Part shown: positions 53,446 to 63,008 of the stretch, in pieces | Layout: the number at the start of each line of letters is the position of its first letter | Numbering within the stretch: the stretch's first letter is position 1 | DNA from: Bacillus sp. FJAT-22090 | Lineage (GTDB): Bacteria > Bacillota > Bacilli > Bacillales_A > Planococcaceae | Assembly (NCBI RefSeq): GCF_007676755.1 | Contig: NZ_VEBK01000002.1 | Span: 248,001-312,000, forward strand | DNA: 64,000 nucleotides | Reading direction: 5' to 3' | Notes under the pieces: generated by a model | Seen by the model: only the letters and a program-made list of their open reading frames with translations | Database searches by the model: none | What the model was told of the DNA's origin: nothing | Program-made: the position numbers and the translations under genes

Positions 53446-54480
53446 TCAAGATTGAAGGGAGTGATAAATTTCTCCAATAATCCCTTTCAGTTGATGGACA
53501 CCTAAATCTGTATTTGTCATAATAACTGCCCCTTTCTCCAAATAGGGATATGCAACCATCATGCATTGAAATCCAATACCCCATCCGAGCGAAGAAATCT
53601 CTACTTCTTGTTTGGAACTATCTAGAAATACACCTAACCCAGTCCAGTCTTTTCCGAATTGAGGTGCAACCAATTGGCTTGCTTTACTTTCTGAAATTCC
53701 TATTTTACTTTTTCCCCTTAAGCAATTTATTAATTCAATTACAACTAATGCTAAATCTGAAGGGGTTGACCAAAGTCCGGCGGCTGCCGGAAATGGATAC
53801 ACTGTATAGCTTCCCTTAACCAATTCTCCGTTTTTATGGTGACCACAAGAAAACGAAGCATTTTCCAATTTGTGTGCCATGTCTAGTATGCTATTGTTCA
53901 TACGTAATGGATGGAAAATAAGTTCGTTCATTACTACTTTAAAAGGTTTGCCGACGACGTCTTCAATCAGTTGTTGAATGATACAATAACCCGCATCTGA
54001 ATAGCGAAAGTCACTGCCCGGCAAATATTTAACTTCAATCGGTTCTTTACAATAAGGAGTTTTTCCATCTAATAAGTCAACCATCGTAGGAACACCCTTT
54101 GCGATTGTATACTCACTAAAACTTCCTTCGGGATCCATTACTCCTGATTGATGGCTAAGTAATAATCGCAATGTTACCTTTTTTTGTTGAGTATGCTCAT
54201 TTTCAGCAAGCTTCCAAGATATGAGCTTTTTGTTTACGTCTTCATCTAAGTCAAGCAATTCTAGTTCGGTTAATTTTAAAACGAGGATCGATGTAAGAAA
54301 TTTACTGATTGAGCATGCATTAAACAAAGACGTACCTGTTATGCTTCTATTCGTTCCTGTTTCAAGCAGACCAAAGCTTTGTTCCATACTAATTTGACCG
54401 TTATCAACAAGGGCAATGCTTAAACCTATCACATTATAATGTTTTATTCGTTCATCAATATTTATATTTTGCAGTTGCAT
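53446..54480 (-). CDS. Beta-lactamase/class C-type serine hydrolase, 344 aa
   Basis: The catalytic tetrad S-I-S-K (ACSISKFLTSILVLKL) and Tyr motif FRYSDAGYCIIQQLIEDV match the penicillin-binding beta-lactamase family. It has no signal peptide. Start ATG follows GGAGGATT. It is likely an esterase or peptidase rather than a resistance enzyme. Confidence 0.85.
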   Translation of the reverse strand: MQLQNINIDERIKHYNVIGLSIALVDNGQISMEQSFGLLETGTNRSITGTSLFNACSISKFLTSILVLKLTELELLDLDEDVNKKLISWKLAENEHTQQKKVTLRLLLSHQSGVMDPEGSFSEYTIAKGVPTMVDLLDGKTPYCKEPIEVKYLPGSDFRYSDAGYCIIQQLIEDVVGKPFKVVMNELIFHPLRMNNSILDMAHKLENASFSCGHHKNGELVKGSYTVYPFPAAAGLWSTPSDLALVVIELINCLRGKSKIGISESKASQLVAPQFGKDWTGLGVFLDSSKQEVEISSLGWGIGFQCMMVAYPYLEKGAVIMTNTDLGVHQLKGIIGEIYHSLQS

Positions 54481-54507
54481 TCGAAAAAATCCTCCATGTC
54501 CTGGTTG

Positions 54508-55233
54508 CTATATCGTTTTCCCTTTTTTCTCTTTCACTGCTTTTACAATCATAAAATGAGGACTTTTCATGAGCTTTTCATACTTTACTAGCTCTACTTT
54601 TTGAAATGCTCTCGTAGGTTGTGGTTCGATTAGCTTCTCCAATAAAAAATATGCTGCAGTTTCATTGACGATTTCCTGGAGAGGACGACGATAAAATGGG
54701 ACCTCTATCAAAGTTCCTTCTCTTTCCCATTGATCGATAATAAATTCAGTGGAAAAGTAGTCACCATTCTCGGATAGTTTTATATCCATAAATGGATGGT
54801 GGACGGAAAAAAGCAATTTCCCGTCTGGTTTCAATATTCTGCGGAATTCGCTAAAAGGCTTGCTCCAATCTTTTAAGTAATGAAGAACTAAAGAGCTTAA
54901 AATTACATCAAATGTTTCATCCGCAAATGGCAGTTTTTCCTCTAGATCCATACATAACACCTTTGCATTTTTTCCAATTCTTCTTTTAGTTGCCTCTATC
55001 ATTTTTGGACTTATGTCTGTGGCAGTAACTTCTGCACCTAAATTGACTAGTTGCTCTGTGTACCATCCCGCTGCACAACCAGCATCCAAAACCTTCTTAT
55101 CTCTTAAATCGTTTGGCAGTAATTTCATCATTGCAGGTCGTTCGTATTCTGTATTAAATAGACTTTTCGTATCCACATTATGTTCGTAATCATTGGCAAG
55201 CTGGTTATAAGTTTCTTTTACTCTGTTGTTCAT
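54508..55233 (-). CDS. Class I SAM-dependent methyltransferase, 241 aa
   Basis: Motif I VLDAGCAAGWYTEQLVNLGAEVTATDIS, motif II FDVILSSLVLHYLKDWS and post-motif GKLLFSVHHPFMD are typical of UbiE/SmtA-like enzymes. It ends 27 bp before the serine hydrolase start and is probably in the same transcript. Substrate unknown. Confidence 0.85.
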   Translation of the reverse strand: MNNRVKETYNQLANDYEHNVDTKSLFNTEYERPAMMKLLPNDLRDKKVLDAGCAAGWYTEQLVNLGAEVTATDISPKMIEATKRRIGKNAKVLCMDLEEKLPFADETFDVILSSLVLHYLKDWSKPFSEFRRILKPDGKLLFSVHHPFMDIKLSENGDYFSTEFIIDQWEREGTLIEVPFYRRPLQEIVNETAAYFLLEKLIEPQPTRAFQKVELVKYEKLMKSPHFMIVKAVKEKKGKTI

Positions 55234-55478
55234 AGTTCACCTCTATGCTTCTTATTGGCATCTCTTTCTTTATTCAACAAATGATTTCGAATACCTTCTA
55301 GTAACTTTCATTGTGTTACCATCTACTCCGCAATACTAGTTAGACTATCCATTTCTCCCTTTCTGCACTTTTAAACAAAGTTCTTCATGAATCTTCCGAA
55401 TATTCATTAAAGAAGTATTGTGTATTCCATATCCTTTCGTTACTATTAATTTATAAAAATTATTAGGAGTTATATATA

Positions 55479-56741
55479 TTGGGAATTATAACAATGCATT
55501 TTCTATTTAATCTTTCCTTATTAATGATTTTATTTTTTATTTTTTTTCTATTAAACAAGAGAGTCGGTAGTATCCATTTACACAAACGAGCTGGCCTATT
55601 TTATTTTGTTTGTTCTTTAATAATTTGTTCCATATTTTCTTATCCATTACAAACTGGGTATGCGCTAGATTTGAGGATAATTCCTTTCTTATTGGGCGGC
55701 CTATATTTGAGGTCCAGCCCTATATTGGGAATTTTGGTTATTTTCTTTCGGGCATTCCATGGAATAGACGTTGGATTTTTTATAGCCGTTGCATTTTATA
55801 CCATATTTAGTTTATGTATATGGTATATTTCTCCATGGTTTTTAAAACTTACTTCTAATATACGAATTCTTTTTTCTACCGGTATTACTTTACTAATAAG
55901 TGTTGCCATCCTATTCCTAGCATTGAACATACTATCTCCAGACAAATTGCTAGACATGTTCATTGCCTACGTAATAGTCCCACCACTTGGAGTGGCCATG
56001 ATTTCTTCCCTCATTGAATTAAGAGAAAAGAATCAACAATTGCAACAACAGTTAGTAATCGAAGAAAAGTTGGCGGCTGTCGAACAAATGGGTGCTGCAA
56101 TATCTCATGAAATTCGCAATCCATTAACTACAGCAATTGGATTCATTGAGCTTCTTGACCAAGCTTCACTTGATAAAAATAATAGAACAAAATATCTCTC
56201 CATTATAAAAGATGAATTAAATACTGCTGAAGGTATTATTCAAGATTACTTAACCTTCTCTAAACCAATTATTGAATCAATAGAAGAACTAGATATTCAG
56301 AAAGAACTAACACATATTTTAAAATTATTACATCCTCTAGCCAATTATAATTCAGTAAAGGTATCTACTGATTTTTCTACCTTTGGAACGATCCAAGGAG
56401 ACAAATCGAAATTCCACCAATGCTTTATAAATATTATAAGAAATTCGATTGAATCCATGCCTTATGGCGGTGCATTATGGATCAAGACGATTGCTACTCA
56501 GGACAAGATCATTATTTCTATACAAGATACAGGAATAGGATTGAGTAAAGAACAAATTAAACGTATAGGAGAACCACATTATTCTACGGAGGGATCCAAG
56601 GGAACTGGTCTTGGCATGATGGTTGCTTACAGTATATTACGTGCTATGAAAGGAACAATTGAGGTTCAAAGTGAGATTGGCGTAGGTACCATTTCCCAAT
56701 TTCATTTTAAGCTCCATAAAACTAAGGTAAAGGAAAGATGA
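55479..56741 (+). CDS. KinB-like sensor histidine kinase 1, 420 aa
   Basis: A 5TM/5TMR-type membrane sensor (residues 1-180) precedes a kinase: H-box AAISHEIRNPLTTAIGFIELL, N-box FINIIRNSIESMPYGGALWI, and G-boxes DTGIGLSKEQ and GSKGTGLGMMVAYSIL. No response regulator is adjacent, as for B. subtilis sporulation kinases of the phosphorelay. TTG 55479 follows AGGAG. The 245-bp gap upstream (55234-55478) shows no clear site. Confidence 0.85.
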   Translation: MGIITMHFLFNLSLLMILFFIFFLLNKRVGSIHLHKRAGLFYFVCSLIICSIFSYPLQTGYALDLRIIPFLLGGLYLRSSPILGILVIFFRAFHGIDVGFFIAVAFYTIFSLCIWYISPWFLKLTSNIRILFSTGITLLISVAILFLALNILSPDKLLDMFIAYVIVPPLGVAMISSLIELREKNQQLQQQLVIEEKLAAVEQMGAAISHEIRNPLTTAIGFIELLDQASLDKNNRTKYLSIIKDELNTAEGIIQDYLTFSKPIIESIEELDIQKELTHILKLLHPLANYNSVKVSTDFSTFGTIQGDKSKFHQCFINIIRNSIESMPYGGALWIKTIATQDKIIISIQDTGIGLSKEQIKRIGEPHYSTEGSKGTGLGMMVAYSILRAMKGTIEVQSEIGVGTISQFHFKLHKTKVKER

Positions 56742-56779
56742 ATTTTTTCGCGGTAATTTAGTATTGGAGGAATAATATC

Positions 56780-58075
56780 TTGGAACTATCAGTATTTTTC
56801 TTTTTCAACTTATCTTTGTTAATAGTATTATTATTTTTCGGAGTTTTATGGGCAGAAAAGTCTAAAAGGTTTCGGTCGTACCAAGCTATTTTCATTTTGA
56901 TAGTTAGTTTAATACTCTGTTTCCTTTTTACTTATCAAATAGAAGGTATTAACCTTGTTTTTGATTTACGAAAAGTTCCGTTTATTGTCGGCAGTTTGTA
57001 TATGGGTTTAGGTCCTTTGTCGGCTGCGTTCATTATGCTCGTAAGAGGTTTTTTGGGAATAAATTATGGATTTTGGATGACCGTCCTTTATTATGGAGGG
57101 CTTGCTATACTTTTTTGGCGAATCTCTCCATGGTTTTTAAAACGCTCTCCTAAGCAACGAATCTTTTTTGCTGTAGGAGTAACATTTTTGTTCAGTTTTG
57201 CCCAATCTTTTACGATGGGAATTTGGCACTTACCTCACAGTAGTACCGAAGTGTTGTTTGCTTATTTAGTCACCCAACCAATTGGAGTCGGAGTTATTTC
57301 TTATATTATTGAAGAAATTCTTATGTCTATTCAATTGCGCCAACGCACGATGAAATCCAAACGTTTAGAGGCTGTTGAACGAATGGGTGCAGCTATTAGT
57401 CATGAAATTCGCAACCCGTTGACTGCAGCAATTGGTTTTGTTCAACTTCTGCAAAATGATTCTATCTCAAAAGAAAACCATACTCAATATCTTTCTATTA
57501 TTAAAAGCGAGCTAAAATCGGCTGAAAAAGTCATTCAAGAGTATTTGAATTTCTCTAATCCCGAAATTAAAACGATGGAACCCCTACTTCTTCAGGAAGA
57601 ACTAGAACAAGTAGTTGAATTGCTAAAACCATTGGCAAGGCGAAATTCGGTAAAAATAGTTTCTATTTTTTCACCAGGAGAAAAGATTGAAGGAGACAAA
57701 CAAAAGTTTCATCAATGCTTTGTAAATAGTATGAAAAATGCGATAGAGGCAATGCCAAAAGGAGGAATATTAACGGTTGAAACGGAGAGTACCCCTACCA
57801 CTGTAAGCATTCTCATTAAAGATACTGGTTCAGGTATGACACTTGAACAAGTGACCCGTTTAGGGGAACCTTATTATTCAACTAAAGGAAGCAAGGGGAC
57901 TGGTCTCGGCATTATGGTAGTGTATAGTATCGTACGTGCTATGAATGGTACAATTCATGTAGAAAGTGAAATTGGAGAAGGAACGACATTTACATTTACG
58001 TTTCCTTCCTTATCACCTGCTTTTTTAGAACCGGTAGAAACAATGGAAGCTGAGAAGGAACTTGTTATGAATTGA
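56780..58075 (+). CDS. KinB-like sensor histidine kinase 2, 431 aa
   Basis: It is a tandem paralogue of the previous kinase with the same six-part layout: sensor helices, H-box AAISHEIRNPLTAAIGFVQLL, N-box FVNSMKNAIEAMPKGG and G-box GSKGTGLGIMVVYSIV. Start TTG 56780 follows GGAGG. The kinase halves are much closer to each other than the sensor halves, so the pair probably reads different signals into one pathway. Confidence 0.85.
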   Translation: MELSVFFFFNLSLLIVLLFFGVLWAEKSKRFRSYQAIFILIVSLILCFLFTYQIEGINLVFDLRKVPFIVGSLYMGLGPLSAAFIMLVRGFLGINYGFWMTVLYYGGLAILFWRISPWFLKRSPKQRIFFAVGVTFLFSFAQSFTMGIWHLPHSSTEVLFAYLVTQPIGVGVISYIIEEILMSIQLRQRTMKSKRLEAVERMGAAISHEIRNPLTAAIGFVQLLQNDSISKENHTQYLSIIKSELKSAEKVIQEYLNFSNPEIKTMEPLLLQEELEQVVELLKPLARRNSVKIVSIFSPGEKIEGDKQKFHQCFVNSMKNAIEAMPKGGILTVETESTPTTVSILIKDTGSGMTLEQVTRLGEPYYSTKGSKGTGLGIMVVYSIVRAMNGTIHVESEIGEGTTFTFTFPSLSPAFLEPVETMEAEKELVMN

Positions 58076-58092
58076 AAAAGGTTCAAAAAGGT

Positions 58093-58133
58093 ACCAGGTT
58101 CTAAAACAATTCAAAATTGTTTTAGAACCTGGT
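58093..58133. repeat. 19-bp perfect palindrome (REP-like, copy 1)
   Basis: ACCAGGTTCTAAAACAATT pairs exactly with AATTGTTTTAGAACCTGGT around a 3-nt loop. A degraded second copy lies at 62080-62126. It may also terminate the kinase transcript. Confidence 0.75.
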
Positions 58134-58163
58134 GCTCTATTACATGTCAAAGGAGACGATAAT

Positions 58164-58700
58164 ATGTATAACTTATTAGAAAAAGATGAGTATGCCTCTC
58201 ATTTTTCAACCTATGTGAAATTGGTAGCTGAAGGAGATTTAGCGAATATTTTAACGAAACAACTAGCGGAAACAATTAACTTACTTCAGGATATTTCTGA
58301 GGAACAAGCTCATTTTCGTTATACTTCCAAAAAATGGAGTTTAAAAGAAGTGATTGGTCATATGGCAGATACCGAGCGAGTAATGGGATATAGACTTCTA
58401 ACTATCGCTCGAAGTGAAACAACCACTCTTCCTGGTTTTGATGAGAATGAATTCATCCAAAATGCTTCATTTAATAAACAGTCCGTAGAGGAACTTCTTC
58501 AAAATTTACAAGCAGTACGTTTATCGACCATTCATCTAATTAAAAGCCTAACGACGGAAGATTACATACGTCGTGGAATAGCAAATAATTCTGAAATAAC
58601 TGTCCGTGCATTGATAGTTATCATTGCCGGTCATGAGCTTCATCATTGTAATATAATCAGAGAAAGATATTTTGGAGATACAGCTTTTCCGATTAGCTAA
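58164..58700 (+). CDS. DinB-family protein, 178 aa
   Basis: It is a four-helix DinB_2 fold with metal-binding His in EVIGHMADTERVMGYRL and AGHELHHCNIIRERY. Family members are often thiol transferases or of unknown role. ATG follows AAGGAGAC. Confidence 0.85.
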   Translation: MYNLLEKDEYASHFSTYVKLVAEGDLANILTKQLAETINLLQDISEEQAHFRYTSKKWSLKEVIGHMADTERVMGYRLLTIARSETTTLPGFDENEFIQNASFNKQSVEELLQNLQAVRLSTIHLIKSLTTEDYIRRGIANNSEITVRALIVIIAGHELHHCNIIRERYFGDTAFPIS

Positions 58701-58836
58701 ACTAATTGCACTAGCTAGCCCTACTTTTTCTCTAATATCTAAATATTCTTAACTATTTTTAGAAATTAGAAGGATATCCTGGTTTTAATATCGAATCTAT
58801 CTTTGATACTAAAAACTATTTAAAGAAAGGGAGACT

Positions 58837-59211
58837 ACGAGGAAAAAAATATTCTTATATGTACTAATGCTTATTTTTATAATACCTTCTTCTGTGTTTG
58901 CAATTGAACCAGAAATTGCTGTGGAACCATATGGAGTCGGTGAGTGGGATCTTAAAGGGGAGCAAAACATTAACTTCTCATTATCTAAAGAGGCTTTAAG
59001 CAATAATTATATTGCAACTGACGGGGAAACTTTAAAATAGATTTAACAAGTTCCTTTCATAGTTCAAGTTATGTAAGGGGTAACAAAAGGAACATCAGTA
59101 ACTAACAGTAAAGGAACTATTAAATTTAGTGGAATCCCTACTGGTGCTAAAGTATGATTTAAAATATCAGTTTCTACTTCTGATACTATTAACTTTAAAT
59201 TTTATGATTAA
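58837..59211 (+). pseudogene. Decayed secreted-protein gene (start-codon loss, two frameshifts, one stop)
   Basis: AAAGGGAG is followed by ACG where an ATG is expected, then a clean signal peptide (RKKIFLYVLMLIFIIPSSVFA) and a mature N-terminus (IEPEIAVEPYGVGEWDLKG). The frame shifts near 59023 (G-run), continues as GNFKIDLTSSFHSSSYV, shifts back near 59076-59080, continues as TKGTSVTNSKGTIKFSGIPTGAKV, meets TGA at 59155, and ends as FKISVSTSDTINFKFYD. The pieces together read as one small beta-rich exported protein. Confidence 0.75.
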
Positions 59212-59225
59212 AAAAACCGAAAATA

Positions 59226-59268
59226 AAAAACAAAAACATCTGCTCTAATAAGATGTTTTTGTTTTTTT
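59226..59268. terminator. Bidirectional terminator
   Basis: AAAAACAAAAACATCT pairs with AGATGTTTTTGTTTTT (59251-59266). It serves the decayed gene and the minus-strand gene at 59270. Confidence 0.8.
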
Positions 59269-59269
59269 A

Positions 59270-59929
59270 TTAATTTATTTTTTCTCCATGTTTATTATAA
59301 ATGTATATTTTTACAGTTTTTTCTTTTATAAGTTTATTGGAAGATAATTTCTTTTCTAAATTCATTTGAATTTTATTTTCTATTTCTATAGCAACATCTG
59401 ATGATTTTTGTTTTTTATTTAAAGATGTCTTTATTTCGATAGAAAATTCTGAAGTTTTATTAGCTAAATCTATCTTTTCAATTTGTTCTGGATAGGTTTC
59501 AGACAACTCATTATTTATAGTTTCAAATATTTCTCGCATTAAACGGTGTTCTTCTCTAATTTCTTCGGTTATTATTTTATTAATTTCACTTTTATTCACA
59601 TTAACAGTATACGCTTCGAATTCAGTTGATTTAATTGAATTTATCACGAGTTCTTTTACCTCATTTTTTACTGAATTATAATAATCTTGACTTCCAATAA
59701 TCTCAATGTCTATCTCCTTTGAGTTGTTATCAACGTTTGAATTAATGCTATACGTGCCTATGTTATATTTTTTGTCTGTTTTATCTTTAATCTTTTCTAT
59801 CATCTTAAATGCATCTTTTTCTGATAAACTAATGTTTTTTTCAGCCGATGTACTTAATGATGCTACTCCAAAGTATATTATAAAAACCCCTATTACACTC
59901 AATGCTACAAAATAGATTTTTCTTCTCAT
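59270..59929 (-). CDS. Exported hypothetical protein, DUF4030-like, 219 aa
   Basis: The N-terminal hydrophobic helix (IYFVALSVIGVFIIYFGVASL) is a signal anchor. The rest is charged, with repeated strand-helix units typical of DUF4030 (YNIGTYSINSNVDNNSKEIDIEIIG, YTVNVNKSE). ATG 59929 follows AAAGGA; upstream extension lacks support. Function unknown. Confidence 0.6.
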   Translation of the reverse strand: MRRKIYFVALSVIGVFIIYFGVASLSTSAEKNISLSEKDAFKMIEKIKDKTDKKYNIGTYSINSNVDNNSKEIDIEIIGSQDYYNSVKNEVKELVINSIKSTEFEAYTVNVNKSEINKIITEEIREEHRLMREIFETINNELSETYPEQIEKIDLANKTSEFSIEIKTSLNKKQKSSDVAIEIENKIQMNLEKKLSSNKLIKEKTVKIYIYNKHGEKIN

Positions 59930-60161
59930 AATTTTCAAATCCTTTCGAACCACTCTAATGATATGAAAATGTATTCGAAAGTATTCAAACATTTTCGAGA
60001 AGTCAATAAATACGTATAAACAGCTTTTTCTTGTTTTTTAATTCGCCAACACCCCTGCTCATAAGGGATTGCTTCGTTCAGCCGATTCCGTCTATTTCGT
60101 TCTAATTTATTTTTTATCACTACGAACATGCTGTTTGTTGTTTTAAGATCATTGCAGAAGC

Positions 60162-61463
60162 CTACTTATTAAGAGGAATATCAATTTCCACTCTACCGTC
60201 CAAATACTGTGGATAGCTACCAATATTGAATCGAATGGGATTCACTGCATTTTTAAAATCAAATGTAGAGAACTCCGTGACATAAGGTCTCTCTCTGCTT
60301 AAACGCATCCCCATTAGATTACCACTTACATCATTGCCTTTTTGATCCACCATTTCAGAAAATAGTAGCCATCCGCCAGATGGATAAGTGACTTCCAAAG
60401 TATTTTTCGAAGGTATTTGAACGGTAATATCCAGCTCACTCGGCACATACAACACTTTCTTTTGCTCGAAATCCACCTCGATATAGTTGGATACTTTTGG
60501 AAGTGCTTCGATTCTCTCCATCACTAGCGTTAATTTTTCCGGTTGTCGGAAGTAATTGCTTTGTAGAAACAGTCTTACATCACCGTCAGGAAAATTGCGG
60601 GAGCCACCCGAGTTATTAGTTGGTTGTGCCCAATCTTCACCATTCTCATCAATCAATCGTACCGATGTAAATTTCAGTAATTCCATCGTGTTTTGTTCGT
60701 CAGCGGCTAATCGGATTTCTGCACGCAATGGTGAGATTTTTAGCTCTTTAATGTTAATTGTTTGACCATCTACGACAACAGGTTTGTTCAATGTATAAAC
60801 TTTTGGTTGTTCAATAGGCTTGGTGATTGCGAATGGCACAGAGAACTTGGTCTCTCCCTTCGCATCACTCAAGTTCAAATTAAATTCGAATTTCCTATTG
60901 TCATACGATAAATTGTCGGCAGACGTAATTTCTACTTTGTCTTCATGTACATTTTCCTCACCCGATTTTGAAGAAATGTAAGAACCTACTACACCAAATG
61001 GAATGCCTTGTTGAGATATATCTAAAGAAGTTATACTCCATTTCGAATCAGGAGTTTCAAGCTTATAGAAGATAGTCATGCCCGAATAATCGGCTACAAC
61101 ACTCCTTAAAGTCAAGGTATAATCACCATCTGTTACTACAATTCCAAGTTTCTCATAGTAATCATTTTCGACAATATCAATGATTTCTTTATCATAAGCA
61201 ATCATGCCAACGATAGAAGAAATGCCTGGAATTTTAGAAACAGCTTGTGCAAATACGGGAGACACACGAACGGAGGTTACAAATAGCAACAATAAAACAG
61301 CAGCTATACTAGCAAATGAGTACAAACGGCGTTTTCTCCTTTTGGTCAATCGATGCTGATGCACAGCTCTTGCACGTGCTTGATGTAACGCTTCTTTTGG
61401 AATTTCAATCGCTTCTAAATCCTTTTTTAGCTTCGGTAAATCCTGCTCGTTCCAATTAGTCAT
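60162..61463 (-). CDS. Transmembrane anti-sigma factor, DUF4179-type, 433 aa
   Basis: A short cytoplasmic N-terminus (WNEQDLPKLKKDLEAIEIP) is followed by one membrane helix (FASIAAVLLLLFVTSV) and a large extracellular part starting VSPVFAQAVSKIPGISSIVGMI, the DUF4179 signature. The gene begins directly after the sigma stop, so the two are coupled. It should hold the ECF sigma at the membrane until an envelope signal arrives. Confidence 0.85.
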   Translation of the reverse strand: MTNWNEQDLPKLKKDLEAIEIPKEALHQARARAVHQHRLTKRRKRRLYSFASIAAVLLLLFVTSVRVSPVFAQAVSKIPGISSIVGMIAYDKEIIDIVENDYYEKLGIVVTDGDYTLTLRSVVADYSGMTIFYKLETPDSKWSITSLDISQQGIPFGVVGSYISSKSGEENVHEDKVEITSADNLSYDNRKFEFNLNLSDAKGETKFSVPFAITKPIEQPKVYTLNKPVVVDGQTINIKELKISPLRAEIRLAADEQNTMELLKFTSVRLIDENGEDWAQPTNNSGGSRNFPDGDVRLFLQSNYFRQPEKLTLVMERIEALPKVSNYIEVDFEQKKVLYVPSELDITVQIPSKNTLEVTYPSGGWLLFSEMVDQKGNDVSGNLMGMRLSRERPYVTEFSTFDFKNAVNPIRFNIGSYPQYLDGRVEIDIPLNK

Positions 61464-61955
61464 TTACAGCCCCTCCTTGCCAATGAGTATACGTAATCTT
61501 TTTAGTGTCGTGTGTAGCCTTGATTTTACCGTACCTTCAGGAATTTGCTTCAGCTGTGCAATGTCCCCGTTCTTCATATCTTGGAAATATTTTAAATAAA
61601 TAAGTTCCTGTTGTTCTATTGACAGACTGGCGATAATATCAGCGATTTCGAATGGTTGCTGATCTACCGATGGAATTTCCACATCATGATTATAGACAAA
61701 CTTCTCCTGCTTCTTTTTCACATCTAAACTAATATTAATGATAATTCGAACAAGCCATGTTGCTATGTATGCGGGCTCTTTGACCGTATGAAGCTTTTTT
61801 AAAGCACGATACGTCAGTTCTTGTACTGCTTCAATCGCGTCATGCTCATTTTTCAAGTAAGCATATGCTGTTCGATAGAGCGTATCTTCATGTCGCCTTA
61901 ATAACTCCAATATCGCCTGTTCTTCCCCTGCTATTGCCCGTTTTTCCAAATCCAT
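61464..61955 (-). CDS. ECF-type RNA polymerase sigma factor, 163 aa
   Basis: Region 2 (EDTLYRTAYAYLKNEHDAIEAVQELTYRALKKL) and region 4 (IASLSIEQQELIYLKYFQDMKNGDIAQLKQIPEGTVKSRLHTTLKRL) are complete. It is SigV-like in size. GGGAGGTGG precedes the start. It is partnered with the DUF4179 anti-sigma factor. Confidence 0.9.
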   Translation of the reverse strand: MDLEKRAIAGEEQAILELLRRHEDTLYRTAYAYLKNEHDAIEAVQELTYRALKKLHTVKEPAYIATWLVRIIINISLDVKKKQEKFVYNHDVEIPSVDQQPFEIADIIASLSIEQQELIYLKYFQDMKNGDIAQLKQIPEGTVKSRLHTTLKRLRILIGKEGL

Positions 61956-61978
61956 ATTTCCACCTCCCTCGTTATCTA

Positions 61979-62007
61979 TTAGACAGTTTGAAATGATAAA
62001 TCGTTCA
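61979..62007 (-). promoter_or_regulatory. Candidate autoregulated ECF promoter
   Basis: On the minus strand TGAACG (62007-62002) and GTCTAA (61984-61979) are 17 bp apart, close to the ECF pattern TGAAAC...CGTC. It lies about 25 bp upstream of the sigma gene. Confidence 0.45.
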
Positions 62008-62079
62008 TTTTATTTTTGCTCATTAAAAAAACGAGTTCAACTTTGAAAGTGAGCTCGTATCCAACTTCCTTTAATTTTC

Positions 62080-62126
62080 AGTGCCAGCTTCTCATTGAAT
62101 TCAGAATGGTTTTAGAACCTGGCACT
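62080..62126. repeat. REP-like palindrome, copy 2 (degraded)
   Basis: AGTGCCAGCTTCT pairs with AGAACCTGGCACT with one mismatch. The segment GTTTTAGAACCTGG is identical to the right arm at 58119. Confidence 0.6.
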
Positions 62127-62137
62127 CAAAAAGAAGA

Positions 62138-62875
62138 CTAGTTCAACTCAAAAAACTCAGTCAAAGGAATTTTTCTTCCTTCTTTGTTCCAATTTTGGTA
62201 CTGATCAAAAATCGAGTCAATATCGTTATTAGCACGAACTTCTACTAGATATTTCACTGCAAGATAACTTCGCCAATAATCATACATAATACTGGATAAG
62301 GAACCTTCATATGAGCTACTACCAAATTCATCTAAAGAACGTGCGCCGTATTTGTCTTTAAATACTTCTACTAATTCCATCTCGACACTTGTTATCTCTT
62401 CAAATTCTTTCTCGTTTAACAGATATTTTCTTGGCAAGTACTGACACATTCCCTCTTCAAACCATATACTATCCCCTCGTTCATCTTCAAATTCATCTAT
62501 AAATAAGTCTGAATGATGAGTTAATTCATGTGCTAATATGGTCATCAAATGATTTTCGGAATAGTTTTCATAGAATCTTTGAATTGGTGGAAGGTCCTTA
62601 TCATCTAATTGCTTGATAAATAGCTTTCTCCAAGATTGTAAATCTGGAGACATATAGATAATGTCTTTATTTGTATAAGCAGGTATTGGTATAGTAGATA
62701 AAATGGTGGTGGCTAGTTCCTCCGTTGTCCACACTATTGCTTTCGGCATCTTAGTTAGAGAGTATTTCTTTTCCAATATATGTTGATATTCTTTTAACTT
62801 TTTGTCGAAACTTTCAGTGATGTCTTGGTATTTTGTATAATCTTCTATATTTTCGAACGCATATATTTGTTTCAT
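62138..62875 (-). CDS. Cytoplasmic zincin metallopeptidase-like protein, 245 aa
   Basis: The zinc motif HELTHH (ILAHELTHHSDLF) with a downstream Glu in IWFEEGMCQYLPRKYL gives a gluzincin pattern. No signal peptide is seen. ATG 62875 follows GAAGGG; a longer start at 62896 is possible. Substrate unknown. Confidence 0.75.
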   Translation of the reverse strand: MKQIYAFENIEDYTKYQDITESFDKKLKEYQHILEKKYSLTKMPKAIVWTTEELATTILSTIPIPAYTNKDIIYMSPDLQSWRKLFIKQLDDKDLPPIQRFYENYSENHLMTILAHELTHHSDLFIDEFEDERGDSIWFEEGMCQYLPRKYLLNEKEFEEITSVEMELVEVFKDKYGARSLDEFGSSSYEGSLSSIMYDYWRSYLAVKYLVEVRANNDIDSIFDQYQNWNKEGRKIPLTEFFELN

Positions 62876-62892
62876 AATCAAAATTCCCTTCT

Positions 62893-63000
62893 TCAAACTT
62901 TTAACTCTTCTCCGTGTGTATACACGACTCGAACTAGCTTACTTTTGTATGATACATATGTCTCCGCAATTATTTCTGATAAACCATTATCTATTTTCAC
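62893..63000 (-). CDS. Doubtful small protein, 35 aa
   Basis: GTG 63000 follows AAAGGA that overlaps the end of the upstream membrane protein. The peptide reads KIDNGLSEIIAETYVSYKSK.... It could be a small gene or a remnant. Confidence 0.3.
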   Translation of the reverse strand: MKIDNGLSEIIAETYVSYKSKLVRVVYTHGEELKV

Positions 63001-63008
63001 TATGTCCT

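Noticed and set aside
52488-53477. Long form of Amj beginning at 53,477
   Set aside because: The extra 58 codons show no similarity to Amj, overlap the serine hydrolase gene and lack a good start site, while TTG 53,303 has one.
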